The notes: a model not told the origin generated them from the letters alone. A stretch of DNA of 64,000 bases from Prorocentrum cordatum (GCA_963575745.1 CAUYUJ010008557.1:886056-950055); one strand, 5' to 3'. Positions 32,711 through 41,880 are shown, numbered from the stretch's first letter. Made by a program: numbers and translations.

Positions 32711-33458
32711 GCGCGCGGCAAGCCCCTGCCCTGACGGCACGGCGGTGGGCCCCGGTATCCGACACCGCGCGGGCCGGTTCAGCCTCGAACGATGTCCCGA
32801 CCGCTTCCAGAACGGCCTGGGCGAGCGACCAAGGCCGCCAAGATGGTCCAAGATGCTTCCCCTCCCCCTCCTCCCCCTCCTCAATGTCCCCTCCGTTTCT
32901 TCCCCCTTGGCCCTGGCGCTGCAACCCCTGACGGCGGCCCTGGCGGTGGAGGCGGGCGTCCCCCTTGCCCTACTCCCCGTCCTCCTCCCCCCGTCCCCCT
33001 CCCCCTCCCCCTCCCCCACCTCTTCCTCCTCCTCCTTCTCCTCCTCCTCCTCCTCCTCCTCACCGTCATCATCACCATCATCACCATCATCATCCCTTCC
33101 TCTCCTCCCAAGGGGCGTTCCCGGCGTATCCGTTTCCCCTCCTCCTCCTCCTCCTCCTCATCATCATCATCATCACCAGGAGACCTGGTGACGGCGACGA
33201 CAGGAGACCTGGCGACGGCAGCGAACATGATTTACCTCGTCGGGCCAGAGCCCGCTGCGCCTCCGCAGTCTCCGCCAGCGCCCTCGCGGCGGCGCCGCTT
33301 CCGCGGCGCGCCCCTGCTCCTCTGCGACCCCCCGCTGCCCTGCCATTTGCGGATCTCGCACGCAGCGTGCTCGACGTGGGCGTCAGAGAAGAGCACCGTG
33401 CCGCCGTCCTGCGCCAGCCCCTCGAGCCTCTCATATCCGCCACCGCGCCTCGAGCACG
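30949..33458. repeat. Spacer 3: five copies of the 22-bp motif in duplicated DNA
   Basis: Motif copies: 31291-31312 and 32115-32136 (exact), 31467-31488, 32321-32342 and 33115-33136 (one difference each). Each is followed by a TCC or CATCAT tract. The first four lie in the tandem duplication described separately. (GAC)n/(GGC)n tracts are at 31750-31895 and 32590-32710. No gene. Confidence 0.8.
31157..32800 (+). repeat. Tandem duplication, 824-bp period
   Basis: ATAGCGTCACATAGCATAGC occurs at 31157 and 31981. From there both copies carry, in the same order, AGCATAGCC repeats, the 22-bp motif, TCC tracts, a second motif copy, CACATCCTCGGCCTCCTGTT twice, the GACGAC tract and GCCTCGAACGATGT. The copies differ mainly in tract lengths, so the duplication looks recent. 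Confidence 0.9.
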
Positions 33459-34892
33459 TCAAGGCGTGCGACGAACGCAAATTACCCCACGCGGGAAGCT
33501 AAACCCGCGGGGGGAATCAGGGGGCGCTCCGGGCCACATGCCCAGGGCGCATCCCGCCCGAGACAATCCCGCGACTCCCAACCCGTTATAAGCCCCCAGG
33601 GAAGCCCTACCAGCGCCGCGGGCGCGGCGACGGGGCGGCGGAGCGGGCCGTAAGCCGTTGGATAGTGCGCAATTCGCCGACCTCGCCGCGCGCGCCAAAT
33701 GCGCGCCGAAAGCCTGAGGCCCACGGCGCTGGTACTCAGGCGGCACCGACGGCTTTGACTTATCCGTCCAAGCTTCGGGGGACGCGCCAGCAAGCCCGCA
33801 AGCGCGGCAGTACACGCGGCAGATGATCATGGCCTGGAGTTCGCTGCAGCTGAGCGACTGCTTTATCTGTTGCCAATCGCGCAGGACAGAGGGCGACAGA
33901 CCGACAAGGGCGTTGACCATCACTAGACCAAGCCGAATCGTCTTGTGGATGATCTGCCCCCGGCTCGCACCTGCTTCGATTCCGCACTGGTACCCCGTTG
34001 CAGTGGAAACTGGCAAGGTCTCAAAGTTGATCGGATACGTATCGCCCAAAGTGGCGGCCACTGCTTTTTCCAATTCAATACCTTCTAGGCCTGCTGCACT
34101 CTTCCAAGACGGTAAGAAGTCGCGATTGTTGCCCAACAAGTAAACCAAGCCGAGATACCGGAGGCCCTGGCGGTCGGGACCCAATTCGATCACTGTGTTC
34201 AACACGGTCTTCGTCATATCTGATTGGAAGAAAGAAAACCTCGCGTGCGAATAATCTGTCAACCACTCGCAAAAGTCATTAAACCTATCATGCTGGCACG
34301 GCGCCAAGTGCGTGTCTCGGATTTGCTCTGTCACACCAGGCCACTCGGACGGCAATCGATCATACGCTGCGTGCGCCAAGGAGCACGCCAAGAATAATTT
34401 CGCACCTGGCCCCACGTGGAACGACGTGCTAGACGACGTACCACCAGATTTGAAATAATCCGAAATTGAACCCGAAGCTGGGCCTGCGGATGGGCCGTGG
34501 GACGAAGACGACGCTTTCCGTGCGTCTGCCAATTTCTGTGAGCGAAATTTCAAACCACACTTGTCTCGGATATCTGATGCACTCTCCCCGGTAGATGCAG
34601 CTATAGCCAGAACTCGTCCGCGCACCGACGCGTCTGCGTCACCACGCGCGCGGAGCTCATGTCGGAGCTGGTCGACAAGGGCTTTGTTCTCGCGGCAAAC
34701 CCTATCACTGCCCTTCAACCCCAGGTCCGCTAATGTCCGCCGACCCCCGCTTGCTGGGGGTGAAAAGGCGTGTGAGATATTTGGCTGTCCCCCTCCCCCT
34801 TTTCCCCCTTTTCGCTCCAAGATGCTCCAAGACGCCCAAGATTGTCCAAGGAGGTTCCAAGAGGACCCCAACAGGCCCCAGAAAGACGCCAA
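33459..34892 (-). CDS. Hypothetical protein of the 14-kb unit, 477 codons
   Basis: Uninterrupted minus-strand frame. The first 35 codons are GGCCTCTTGG-repeat sequence (FWGLLGSSWNLLG) and there is no ATG before about residue 216, so a spliced 5' exon or non-AUG start is likely. The middle is clearly protein-like: KLFLACSLAHAAYDRLPSEW, RFNDFCEWLTDYSHARFSFF, GLRYLGLVYLLGNNRDFLPS, QAMIICRVYCRACG. The C-terminal 90 residues are Arg/Pro/Gly-rich and may run past the true end. No family recognised. It shares its 5' block with the 1181-codon frame. Confidence 0.5.
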   Translation of the reverse strand: MASFWGLLGSSWNLLGQSWASWSILERKGGKGGGGQPNISHAFSPPASGGRRTLADLGLKGSDRVCRENKALVDQLRHELRARGDADASVRGRVLAIAASTGESASDIRDKCGLKFRSQKLADARKASSSSHGPSAGPASGSISDYFKSGGTSSSTSFHVGPGAKLFLACSLAHAAYDRLPSEWPGVTEQIRDTHLAPCQHDRFNDFCEWLTDYSHARFSFFQSDMTKTVLNTVIELGPDRQGLRYLGLVYLLGNNRDFLPSWKSAAGLEGIELEKAVAATLGDTYPINFETLPVSTATGYQCGIEAGASRGQIIHKTIRLGLVMVNALVGLSPSVLRDWQQIKQSLSCSELQAMIICRVYCRACGLAGASPEAWTDKSKPSVPPEYQRRGPQAFGAHLARAARSANCALSNGLRPAPPPRRRARGAGRASLGAYNGLGVAGLSRAGCALGMWPGAPPDSPRGFSFPRGVICVRRTP

Positions 34893-35005
34893 GAGGCCCC
34901 AAAACGGCCCTCAAGAGCCCCTCCTCTGCACTAGACAACTTCCAAGAACGTCGAAGCTCTCATTCCTTGAGGGGGTCGGCGGAATGGCGTAAGCCACTTG
35001 AATAC
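34790..35005 (-). promoter_or_regulatory. 5' block of the 477-codon gene, copy of 26590-27035
   Basis: TCCAAGAACGTCGAAGCTCTC, GGGGTCGGCGGAATGG and GCCACTTGAATA (34940-35005) match the block upstream of the 1181-codon frame. The CCAAGAGGCCCC-type repeat at 34815-34925 stands between it and the frame, as at the other locus. Confidence 0.5.
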
Positions 35006-35084
35006 GGGCCCTGGGGTTCTCCGATAAAAGTCGCTTTGCCTCAGCGAGTTTATGAAGCTGCCCATTCTTGTTTTGAGGCATATC

Positions 35085-35455
35085 CAATGACCAATGCGGC
35101 ACAATGACCAATGCGGCACAATGACCAATGACCAATGCGGCACAATGACCAATGACCAATGACCAATGCGGCACAATGACCAATGAATGACCAATGACCA
35201 ATGCGGCACAATCGGTCTGTCGACCGCGGGAAGCACCAATGACCAATGACCAATGACCAATGCGGCACAATCGGTCTGTCCAGATCAACAGTGTTGAAAC
35301 TTGACCAAGAACCAATGACAAATGACCAATGCGGCACAATCGGTCTGTCCAGATCAACAGCGTTGAAACTTGACCAAGAACCAATGACAAATGACCAATG
35401 CGGCAAAATGCTGGAAGAACCAAGAACCAATGATCAGATCAACAGCGTTGATACT
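35085..35455 (+). repeat. CAATGACCAATG minisatellite with longer unit
   Basis: Short AATGACC units (35085-35200) pass into three larger units containing GCGGCACAATCGGTCTGTC; two of them carry AGATCAACAG and GTTGAAACTTGACCAAGAAC (about 35270-35400). Frames through it are repeat artefacts. Confidence 0.85.
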
Positions 35456-36254
35456 TGAGCCTAAACGGCCAGGCTACAATAAAGGAGCAGGGGGATGGAT
35501 ATACAGCGAAAGATAAATGCGGCAGAGGCCTTGAATGAATCAACTTTGTCAACTTTGTGTACCGAGCTCAGGACCTCAGCCTCCCCCTCATCCCCCTCTT
35601 CCTCCACCGCCTCCTCCTCCTCCTCCTCCTCTTTATCCTCCTGAGTCGCCTGATCCTCCTCCCCCTCCTCCTCCTCCTCCTCCTCCTCCTCCTCCTCGCC
35701 ATCCTCCGCCTCCCCCTCCTCCTCCTCCTCCTCCTCCTCCTCCTCCTCCTCCTCCTCCTCCCCCTCCGCCTCCTCCTCTACTCACCTTCACTGGCGTTCC
35801 CGGCGTATCCGTTTCCTCTTCCTCCTCCCCCTCCTCCCCCTTTTGCTCCTCCGCCTCCTCCTCGTCCTCCTCCTCCTCCTCTTCCTCCTCCTCCTCCTGA
35901 TCCTCCTGAGTCGCCTCCCCCTCCTCCTCCAAACGCGTCCTCCTCCTCCTCCTCCTCCTCCTCCTCCTCCTCCTCCTCCTCCTACCGCGGCGCTCTTGGC
36001 GCCCTGGTGCCTCCATGATGCGAGAGATAAAGATAGAGATAGAGATACTTGGCCACATTCCCCCGCTCTGTCAAAACAATTCGTGCCCTCCCCTACCTGA
36101 TCACTACTCCGACTTCTGTAACCATATTCCATCCCTCCCCCCATCCCATACACATGCCCATCTAAGACCAAAATGTGTCGTGTCAGTGGCTTGGCCTGAA
36201 GCGAATCCGAATCATACTCTGGCATACTTTCCAGCTCCGACGCGACAGTGAGAA
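35456..36254. repeat. Spacer 4: (TCC)n tract with one 22-bp motif
   Basis: A pyrimidine tract spans about 35580-35980. One motif copy (one difference) is at 35794-35815. From 36000 to 36250 there is unremarkable DNA. No gene. Confidence 0.75.
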
Positions 36255-36532
36255 AAGTGGAACAGTAGTAAAGCTGAAAAGGGCGCCCTGCGGAACGGCA
36301 AACTCGAAAAGTAGAAAAGTAGAAAAGTGAAAAGTACAGTATGACTTTCCTACTTTTCTACTTTTCTACTTTCCTAGTTCTGCGGTTGCGGAATTCGACT
36401 TTTTGACTTTTCTACTTTTCTACTTTCCGCGTTTGCCTGTCCGCAGGGCGCACTATTCAGCTTGTTTACTTTTCTACTTTTCTTTTTTCGTGTCGGAAAA
36501 ATCGCCAAGCCACTTTTCTACTTTTCGAGCCT
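36255..36532. repeat. Right subterminal AAAAGTAGAA array
   Basis: AAAAGTAGAAAAGTAGAAAAG at 36317-36332 faces TACTTTTCTACTTTTCTAC at 36350-36375, and three more CTACTTTT clusters follow to 36525. Content mirrors the left array in inverted orientation. Confidence 0.75.
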
Positions 36533-36570
36533 CCCCGAAAAGTCAAAAAAATAACACATTTTGGTCTTAG
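36533..36570 (-). repeat. Right terminal inverted repeat
   Basis: Reads CCCCGAAAAGTC, seven A, TAACACATTTTGGTCTTAG on the plus strand; reverse complement of the left repeat at 34 of 38 positions. Confidence 0.75.
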
Positions 36571-36578
36571 CCTGGCAG
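36571..36578. other. Right copy of 8-bp target-site duplication
   Basis: CCTGGCAG abuts the right inverted repeat and matches 22495-22502. Joining the two flanks at one copy would give CATCCCTGGCAGTCCCC, a normal-looking instance of the local CCCTGGCA motif. Confidence 0.7.
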
Positions 36579-36808
36579 TCCCCTCCCAGTCGATCAGGCG
36601 GCCACCAGCCGTTCCAGCGCCGACGAGCAGACTGACGGCTGCGGCCCCCCAAGGGCCACCAGATCAGAGGTTGGGCTGATAGGGTACCAGGACACCGAGA
36701 GAGTGGACGGCCATCAGCCGTGAGCAAGGAGCGTCCCCAAGTCTATCCCCTGCTGTCGTGGGTGCTCCTATTCACCGTTACGGCCATCCGCCGTTCCCTG
36801 GCTCCCTG

Positions 36809-36841
<33 letters not shown>

Positions 36842-37039
36842 CTCTCTTCACTTGAAGGATGGGGCGACCATCGGCCGTGTGTTCCTGCAGCCTGACTTGC
36901 AGCGCTCGCGCGGCCGCCCGCCGCCCCCTGGCGCTGGTCACCCTGGAGGGCGCTCGTGCCGGAAAGGTGGGGTCAGTTCCCACCTGCCCCGGTCTCTCCT
37001 TCCCGCGTAGGTTGCGGTTCCCCCTTGAACCTGCAGGGG

Positions 37040-38820
37040 CGCCACACCTAAACCCAGGGCGAGGAATGTTACGAGAAGGCGACGTGGGCGATGCGGACGG
37101 GCATCACAACACCCAGAGTAGTATCTCCCACTGTTGAGCAACTCCAGCCTCGAGGGCGCAGGCGCCTGCGTGCCAGAGGAGTGCTGCGCCAGCGGCGAGG
37201 GCGACGAGTGCTACGAGAAGGTGGGGTGGGCGATGCGGACGGGCATCAAAAGAAAAACACCCGGAGCGGTATTTCCCTCTGACGAGTACTCCAGCTGCGA
37301 GGACTTCCAGCAGCACTTGCACGGCGTGGACAGGTCTTCGATGTTGTCCCAAGCCATGTGCGTCGGCGCAGTCTGAGGTGCGTTCGATAGTGCAGTTACC
37401 CGCAGTGCCAGAGGGGCGTCGCACCAGCGTCGAAGGCGACGAGTGCCACGAGAAGGTGGAGTGGGCGATGCGGACGGGCATCAAACACACACCTGGAGTG
37501 GCATCCCCCTCCGGCGTGTAACTCCAGCGTCGCGGACTTCCGGCAGCATTTGCACGGCGTGGACAGGCTTTCCGACGTTTGTCCCAAGCCGTGTGCAGCG
37601 GCGCAGTCCGAGGAGCGGCTCCAGCCAGTTTTGGGGCCCCGATGCCTACAGCAGTGCACGTTGGTACTCCAATCCCTTCAGTAAGATTAGATGACCTGCT
37701 CACGTCGGTCTACCCTGGATACGAGCAAGTTGGTCGTACTTGTCAGTGTGGTACACTTATCAGGTGGTTCTCAGGAGAACACGATTCTCTCGAATCGTGC
37801 GCCGAGGAGTGCAACTTGTACTCCCACTGCGATGCCGTCGCCAGTCAGCCTTAGCAGTCTGTCTGGGGTGGCCAAAGCTGTCCTTGCACAGCAGCGCGCG
37901 AGGAAACGAATGGGCATGACTCCAACACCACCGCTGGCAGCAGCGTAACAGGAGCACCAGTGCACCGCAACACCGATGGCACCTTTCGAAGACGCCCGTG
38001 GCGAACCACCGCCGCCCCCCTGCCTGTTTGGGTCGCCCGTTCGGCTGTCGTGCCCTCGGTTGGCCCTGCTTTGGGGTTCTTGCCGCTTCGCGTTGTCTTG
38101 CGCTTCGCGTATCAGAGTCGTGTTCCGCGCGCTCTGGCGACTACGGTTCTCGCGGCAGCCGTCCGCTGCGCCCTGGTTCTCCAGACTTTGCGCAGCCGTC
38201 AGCTGCACCCTGGCTGCATGTAGCAAGGTCACAAGAACATCTGGCCGTCCGCCGGATCCGCGGCAGTCTGCAGGGATGCCAGGCCTCAACCCAGGGCGAG
38301 GAATGTCACGAGAAGGTGATGTGGGCGATGCGGACGGGCATCAAAACACCCAGAGTAGCATCTCCCACGGTGGGGGTTGAGTAGCTCCAGCCTCGAGGGC
38401 TTCCAGCAGCACCAGCAGGCAACGGACAAGCCCCAGGCGCTTGCCCCAAGCCGCGTGCTGCGGCGCAGGCCAAGGAGCGACCGTTAGAGCAGATGCTGGC
38501 GCGACAGAGGAATGCCGCACCAGTGGCGAGGGCGACGAGTGCTACGAGAAGGTGGAGTGGGCGACGACGTCGGGCATCCAAAACATCCGGAGTGGCCCCT
38601 TAGACGAGTGCTCCAGCTTCGAGGATTTCCAGCAGCACTCGCACGGCGTGGACAGGCCTCCGACGTTTGTCCCAGGCCGTGTACGTCGGCGCAGTCCGAG
38701 GAGCGTCCGATAGCGCAGCTAACCATTGCCAGGGGAGTGCCGCGCCAGCGTCGAGGGCGACGAGTGCTACGAGAAGGTGGAGTGGGCGATGCGGGCGGGC
38801 ATCCAGAACACCTGAAGTGG
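37040..38820 (+). pseudogene. Decayed tandem array of a Cys-rich repeat domain
   Basis: At least six copies (starting near 37057, 37195, 37430, 38290, 38515, 38745) read GDECYEKVEWAMRTGI, then in another frame a KHPEWYLPL-like piece, then SSFEDFQQHLHGVDR, then in yet another frame CPRPC. Intact, this would be a repeat of about 75 aa of the type GEECY...WAM..GI..HPEWY...SFEDFQ...CP.PC, which I recall from dinoflagellate predicted proteins. Copies share the same frame break after GI, and two share a TAG in place of the HPEW Trp. A conserved tail block (CGTCGGTCTACCCT ... CAGTGTGGTAC) occurs at 37710 and 38965. Confidence 0.65.
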
Positions 38821-39165
38821 TATCTCCCTTACCTCAAGGGCTGGAACGGTTACCCTAAAATCCGCCCCGTTTTAGGGCGCCCCTCCCTGGCTCAAGGCCG
38901 CTCGCGCGCGCTCCCGCCCCGTTTTAGGGCAATGCCGACAGGAGTGCATTCATATGATTTGCTCGCGTCGGTCTACCCTCGACACGAGCAGGATGGTCGT
39001 AATCGCCAGTGTGGTACTTTAAGTTCGCTGGCAACAGCGTAACAGGTGCACCAGTGCGCAGCAGCACCGATGGCACCTTTCGAAGACACTTGTGGCGAAC
39101 CACCGCCGCTCCCCGCCTGTTAGATTCGCCCGTTCGGCTGCTGTTGTGCCTGCGGTCTGCCCGGC
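37685..39165 (+). repeat. Two-copy segmental duplication
   Basis: Blocks at 37690-37755 plus 37920-38060 and at 38945-39010 plus 39020-39165 match in the same order: CGTCGGTCTACCCT, GGTCGTA, CAGTGTGGTAC, CAGCGTAACAGG, GATGGCACCTTTCGAAGAC, GCGAACCACCGCCG, CGCCCGTTCGGCTG. Together with the Cys-rich copies this implies a unit of about 1.1-1.26 kb duplicated as a whole. Confidence 0.7.
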
Positions 39166-39460
39166 GCCGGCTTCCCGCGCGACGGCTTTCGACCTGCGTC
39201 GCGAGCCTGTGGGCCTCGGTTCCCCCACCGGCCCATCCAGAATCGATGGCTCCCCGCGGGGTCAACTAGAGTTGTCGGCTTTGAGCCGCAGCCCCGGCGG
39301 CGAGAGATCTTCAAGGCCCCGGGCGGCCGTCAGTCGCACCCCTGGTGTACCGAGACCCACAATAGCCCAGACGACCGTCAGCCGTCACCCTAGCTCTCCC
39401 TCCATGCGCGGAGTTGTCGAGGCCTATGGCCACCCTGGCAATCGGCTTGATCGAAGCGCA

Positions 39461-40170
39461 CAGGCGGCCGTCAGCCGCGCCCCTGGCACTTTCTTCTCGA
39501 GCGGATCCGAAGAGGCCGACAGCCACCCTGTCGTACAAACAAGCGCTTTGGTAGGGATCAGCACTCGGCCGAGTGCTGACCCCTACCAATTTGGCACCCG
39601 ATCGGGATCCCGGCAGTCTCCGGCAGTCGGACGGCCACGAGCTGGGAGTGGGGCAGCGCCCCGGCGCGGCAGAGCAGGCTCACGACCAAGGCCTGGACAA
39701 AGTCCGCGAGCAAGGAACGTCCCCGTACCCTCTCGTGGCAGCCGTCAGGTGCTTCCTGGCTCTTGTTAAACGCTTCTGGCAGCCGTCAGCTGCACCCCTG
39801 GTAACGTGGGCAATCGGTGGCAGTTCCAGTGCTGCCGACACGACCACGCTGGCAATCAGCTTGAAAGAAGAGCACAGGCGGCCGTCAGCAGCACCCCTGG
39901 CACTTTCTTCTCGAGCGGATCCGAGGAGGCCGAGAGCCACACTGACGGAAAACACGCTTTCGTAGGGATCAGCACTCGGCCGAGTACTGACCCCTACCAA
40001 ATTGGCGCCTGATGGGGATCCCAGCAGACTCCGGCAGTCGGACGGCCGCGAGCTGGGAGTGGGGCAGCGCCCGGCGCGGCAGAGCAGGCTAACGACCAAG
40101 GCCTGGACGTGTCCGCGAGCGAGGAGCGCCCCCGTGCCCTCTCGTGGCAGCCGTCAGGTGCTCCCTGGCT
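39461..40170 (+). repeat. Tandem duplication, 414-bp period, with palindrome
   Basis: CAGGCGGCCGTCAGC starts copies at 39461 and 39875. Each continues with GGCACTTTCTTCTCGAGCGG, a long palindrome, CTCCGGCAGTCGGACGGCC, CGAGCTGGGAGTGGGGCAGC and GACCAAGGCCTGGAC. The palindrome at 39547-39588 (arms of 21 bp, centre CTCGGCCGAG, one mismatched pair) recurs at 39962-39997 with two mismatched pairs. Confidence 0.85.
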
Positions 40171-40548
40171 CATATTAGACTTCCGGCAGCCGTCAGCTGC
40201 ACCCCTGGTAACATGGGCAATCAGTGCCAGTTCCAGTGCTGCTGGCAGACCACAGTCGCGGGGACCCGCAGGACGGCAGCAGACAGAGGTGCCCGAGGGG
40301 CAGCACAACTCAGACAACGTCTTGGTGTTGGAATGCCCGAGAGCAGCACGGCTCTGGCACGTCTGGTGACATGACCTGAGAATCTGCTCACTGTCCAGTC
40401 CTCCCCCTGCGGGCAATGGGCGTTCCCATAGCGTTCCATTGGACGTGGACTTGCATGCGAATCTGCGCGGCCGTCAGCCGCTCCCTGGAATCCGCGCGGC
40501 CGTCAGCCGCCCCCTGGCCCCCGCCTCTCCCCCTCCCCCCTCTCCTGG

Positions 40549-41035
40549 CACCGGGAGTCCCTGGCGGGCCCCTCCGCGCGGCCGGCCGGCGATGTCAGCC
40601 CCCGCCGCCCCCGCCGCAGGAGGGCCCCTCACGGGCAGGGCGGCTTGCCAAGAACCCGTGGCCCCGCATCGTAATGTGGGTGATCGCCCCCCGGCGCTGT
40701 CGCCCCCTGGCGCCCACCCCCCCGGCCGCGCTGGCGACGTCCATTCCCGCCAGTCTGGCTTGTTCTCCGCGCATTGCGCGTCTCTCTCTCTTGGCGCCGG
40801 GAGCCCCTGGCGGGCCCCTCCACGCGGCCGGCTGGCGATGTTTGCCCCCGCCGCCCCCGCCGCAGGAGGGCCCCACGCGGGCAGGGCGGCCTGTCGTGGA
40901 CCCCGTGGCCTTGCATCGCAATGCGGGCGTTCGGCCCCTGGCGCCGTCGCCCCCTGGTGCCCACTCTGTCTGCCGTGCTGGCGACGCCCGCCCCAGCGTG
41001 TCAGGCTTGCTCTCCGCGCAATACGCCGTTCTCTT
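40549..41035 (+). repeat. Tandem duplication, about 243-bp period
   Basis: GCACCGGGAGTCCCTGGCGG at 40548 and GCGCCGGGAGCCCCTGGCGG at 40791 begin two copies that keep GCGGCCGGC, GGCGATGT, CCCCCGCCGCCCCCGCCGC, AGGAGGGCCCC, CGGGCAGGGCGGC and CGCCCCCTGG in order. Three-frame openness is due to GC content. Confidence 0.8.
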
Positions 41036-41880
41036 CGACTTTCTCGTCGTGGCCATGGGCCGGGCCCACAGGTGCCATCGCCTTCGGGCCGGTTCGTTGC
41101 TACTTGCTTGGGACTGGCGTGCACCACTGGATGCGTGTGTGGCGTCTCGGAGTGGTCCAGCCTTCAGTCGGACGCCGTGCTTCCATCCTCGTTCCGTCCC
41201 AGCCGACTAGGCAGGTCTACGCCGTCGACGCGGCCCTGGCCCTTGGCGCCCCCTGGCGACATGACCAGTGTGCACTTAGCCTTTCCCCACTACAGTGTCT
41301 GTGAGGATTGTCGTGCAGGCCGCTCTCTGCCAGCCTCGACAAGCACCTTCGCCGTGGTGGACTGGCGCCGCGGCGCAAAACACAGAATTCCTTGGCATTT
41401 TGCCACAGGTCTGCACGATGCTCGAGCTTCCCCGGGCGTTACAGTTCAGCCAGCCAGGCCCCCCGCCGCCGCTGCCGCAGCCGCTGCCTCTGAGGGCTGG
41501 CCCGGCCGGCTCGTGCTGCGCCCTGCAGCTAATTAGGTTTGCCCGTCGGCCTGGACACCCTGTTCGCCGCCTGCGTTTTTCGCTTGCGGCCGCGACCCAA
41601 AAAAGTGCATCCCCACCAGCCCATCCAGAAAAGATGCCCGGACGAGTTGAGGTAATCAGGGAAGGGAAGTGCGGGGGCAAAGTGGGGGGCGGCCGAACTG
41701 TGCGAAGGAGGGGCGAGGAGAAGGGGAGGTTGAATGGATGGATGAGGGAATTGGGAGAAGTATGATGAATAGGATGAGGAAGAGGAGGATGAAGAAACGG
41801 AGTAGAAGGAGGAAGGAGGAGCAGGAGGGCAAGCAAAAGCGCCTGAGGTCTCTTAGATGCCTCTCGGAGTCTCTTACGAT
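41036..41880. other. No gene recognised
   Basis: GC-rich DNA with CCCTGGCG words to about 41270, then 600 bases without domains. The segment 41640-41850 is purine-rich on the plus strand. Confidence 0.35.

Larger units (their letters stand above)
22503..36570 (-). mobile_element. Putative 14.07-kb DNA transposon with three long genes
   Basis: The unit is bounded by 38-bp terminal inverted repeats (34/38 identical) and an 8-bp direct repeat. Just inside each end is an array of AAAAGTAGAA units that can fold back on itself. Three minus-strand frames of 1181, 952 and 477 codons are uninterrupted, in contrast to every retroelement in the window. A 22-bp motif occurs in each of the four spacers. 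Flanking DNA of the same CGGCC-motif type on both sides is consistent with insertion into it. An 8-bp duplication is known for hAT and P elements and, as I recall, for Zisupton-type elements. Confidence 0.7.
36598..40520 (+). repeat. CGGCC-x5-GCCG-like motif cluster, right part
   Basis: The motif of 18.8-22.5 kb resumes immediately outside the 14-kb unit. Plus-strand copies are seen near 36598, 36706, 36780, 36865, 38153, 38193, 39325, 39371, 39463, 39737, 39777, 39877, 40147, 40187, 40469 and 40497. Variants GCAGCCGTCAGCTGCACCCC and GCGGCCGTCAGCCGCCCCC keep both the complementary ends and the trailing CCCTGG. A (CT)n tract lies at 36810-36845. Confidence 0.65.

Noticed and set aside
35085-35455. 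Regularly spaced repeats resembling a CRISPR array
   Set aside because: Units are adjacent or nested minisatellite repeats without unique spacers or cas genes, in a eukaryotic context.
35454-35474. Minus-strand spliced-leader-like stretch (CTTGAGCC...AAACGGC) upstream of the 477-codon gene
   Set aside because: Only about 16 of 21 positions agree without gaps; too weak to claim, although the position would be attractive.
40439-41536. 365-codon Pro/Ala/Arg-rich plus-strand frame
   Set aside because: It spans the 243-bp tandem duplication and CCCTGGCG repeats and is open on the opposite strand too; composition alone explains it.
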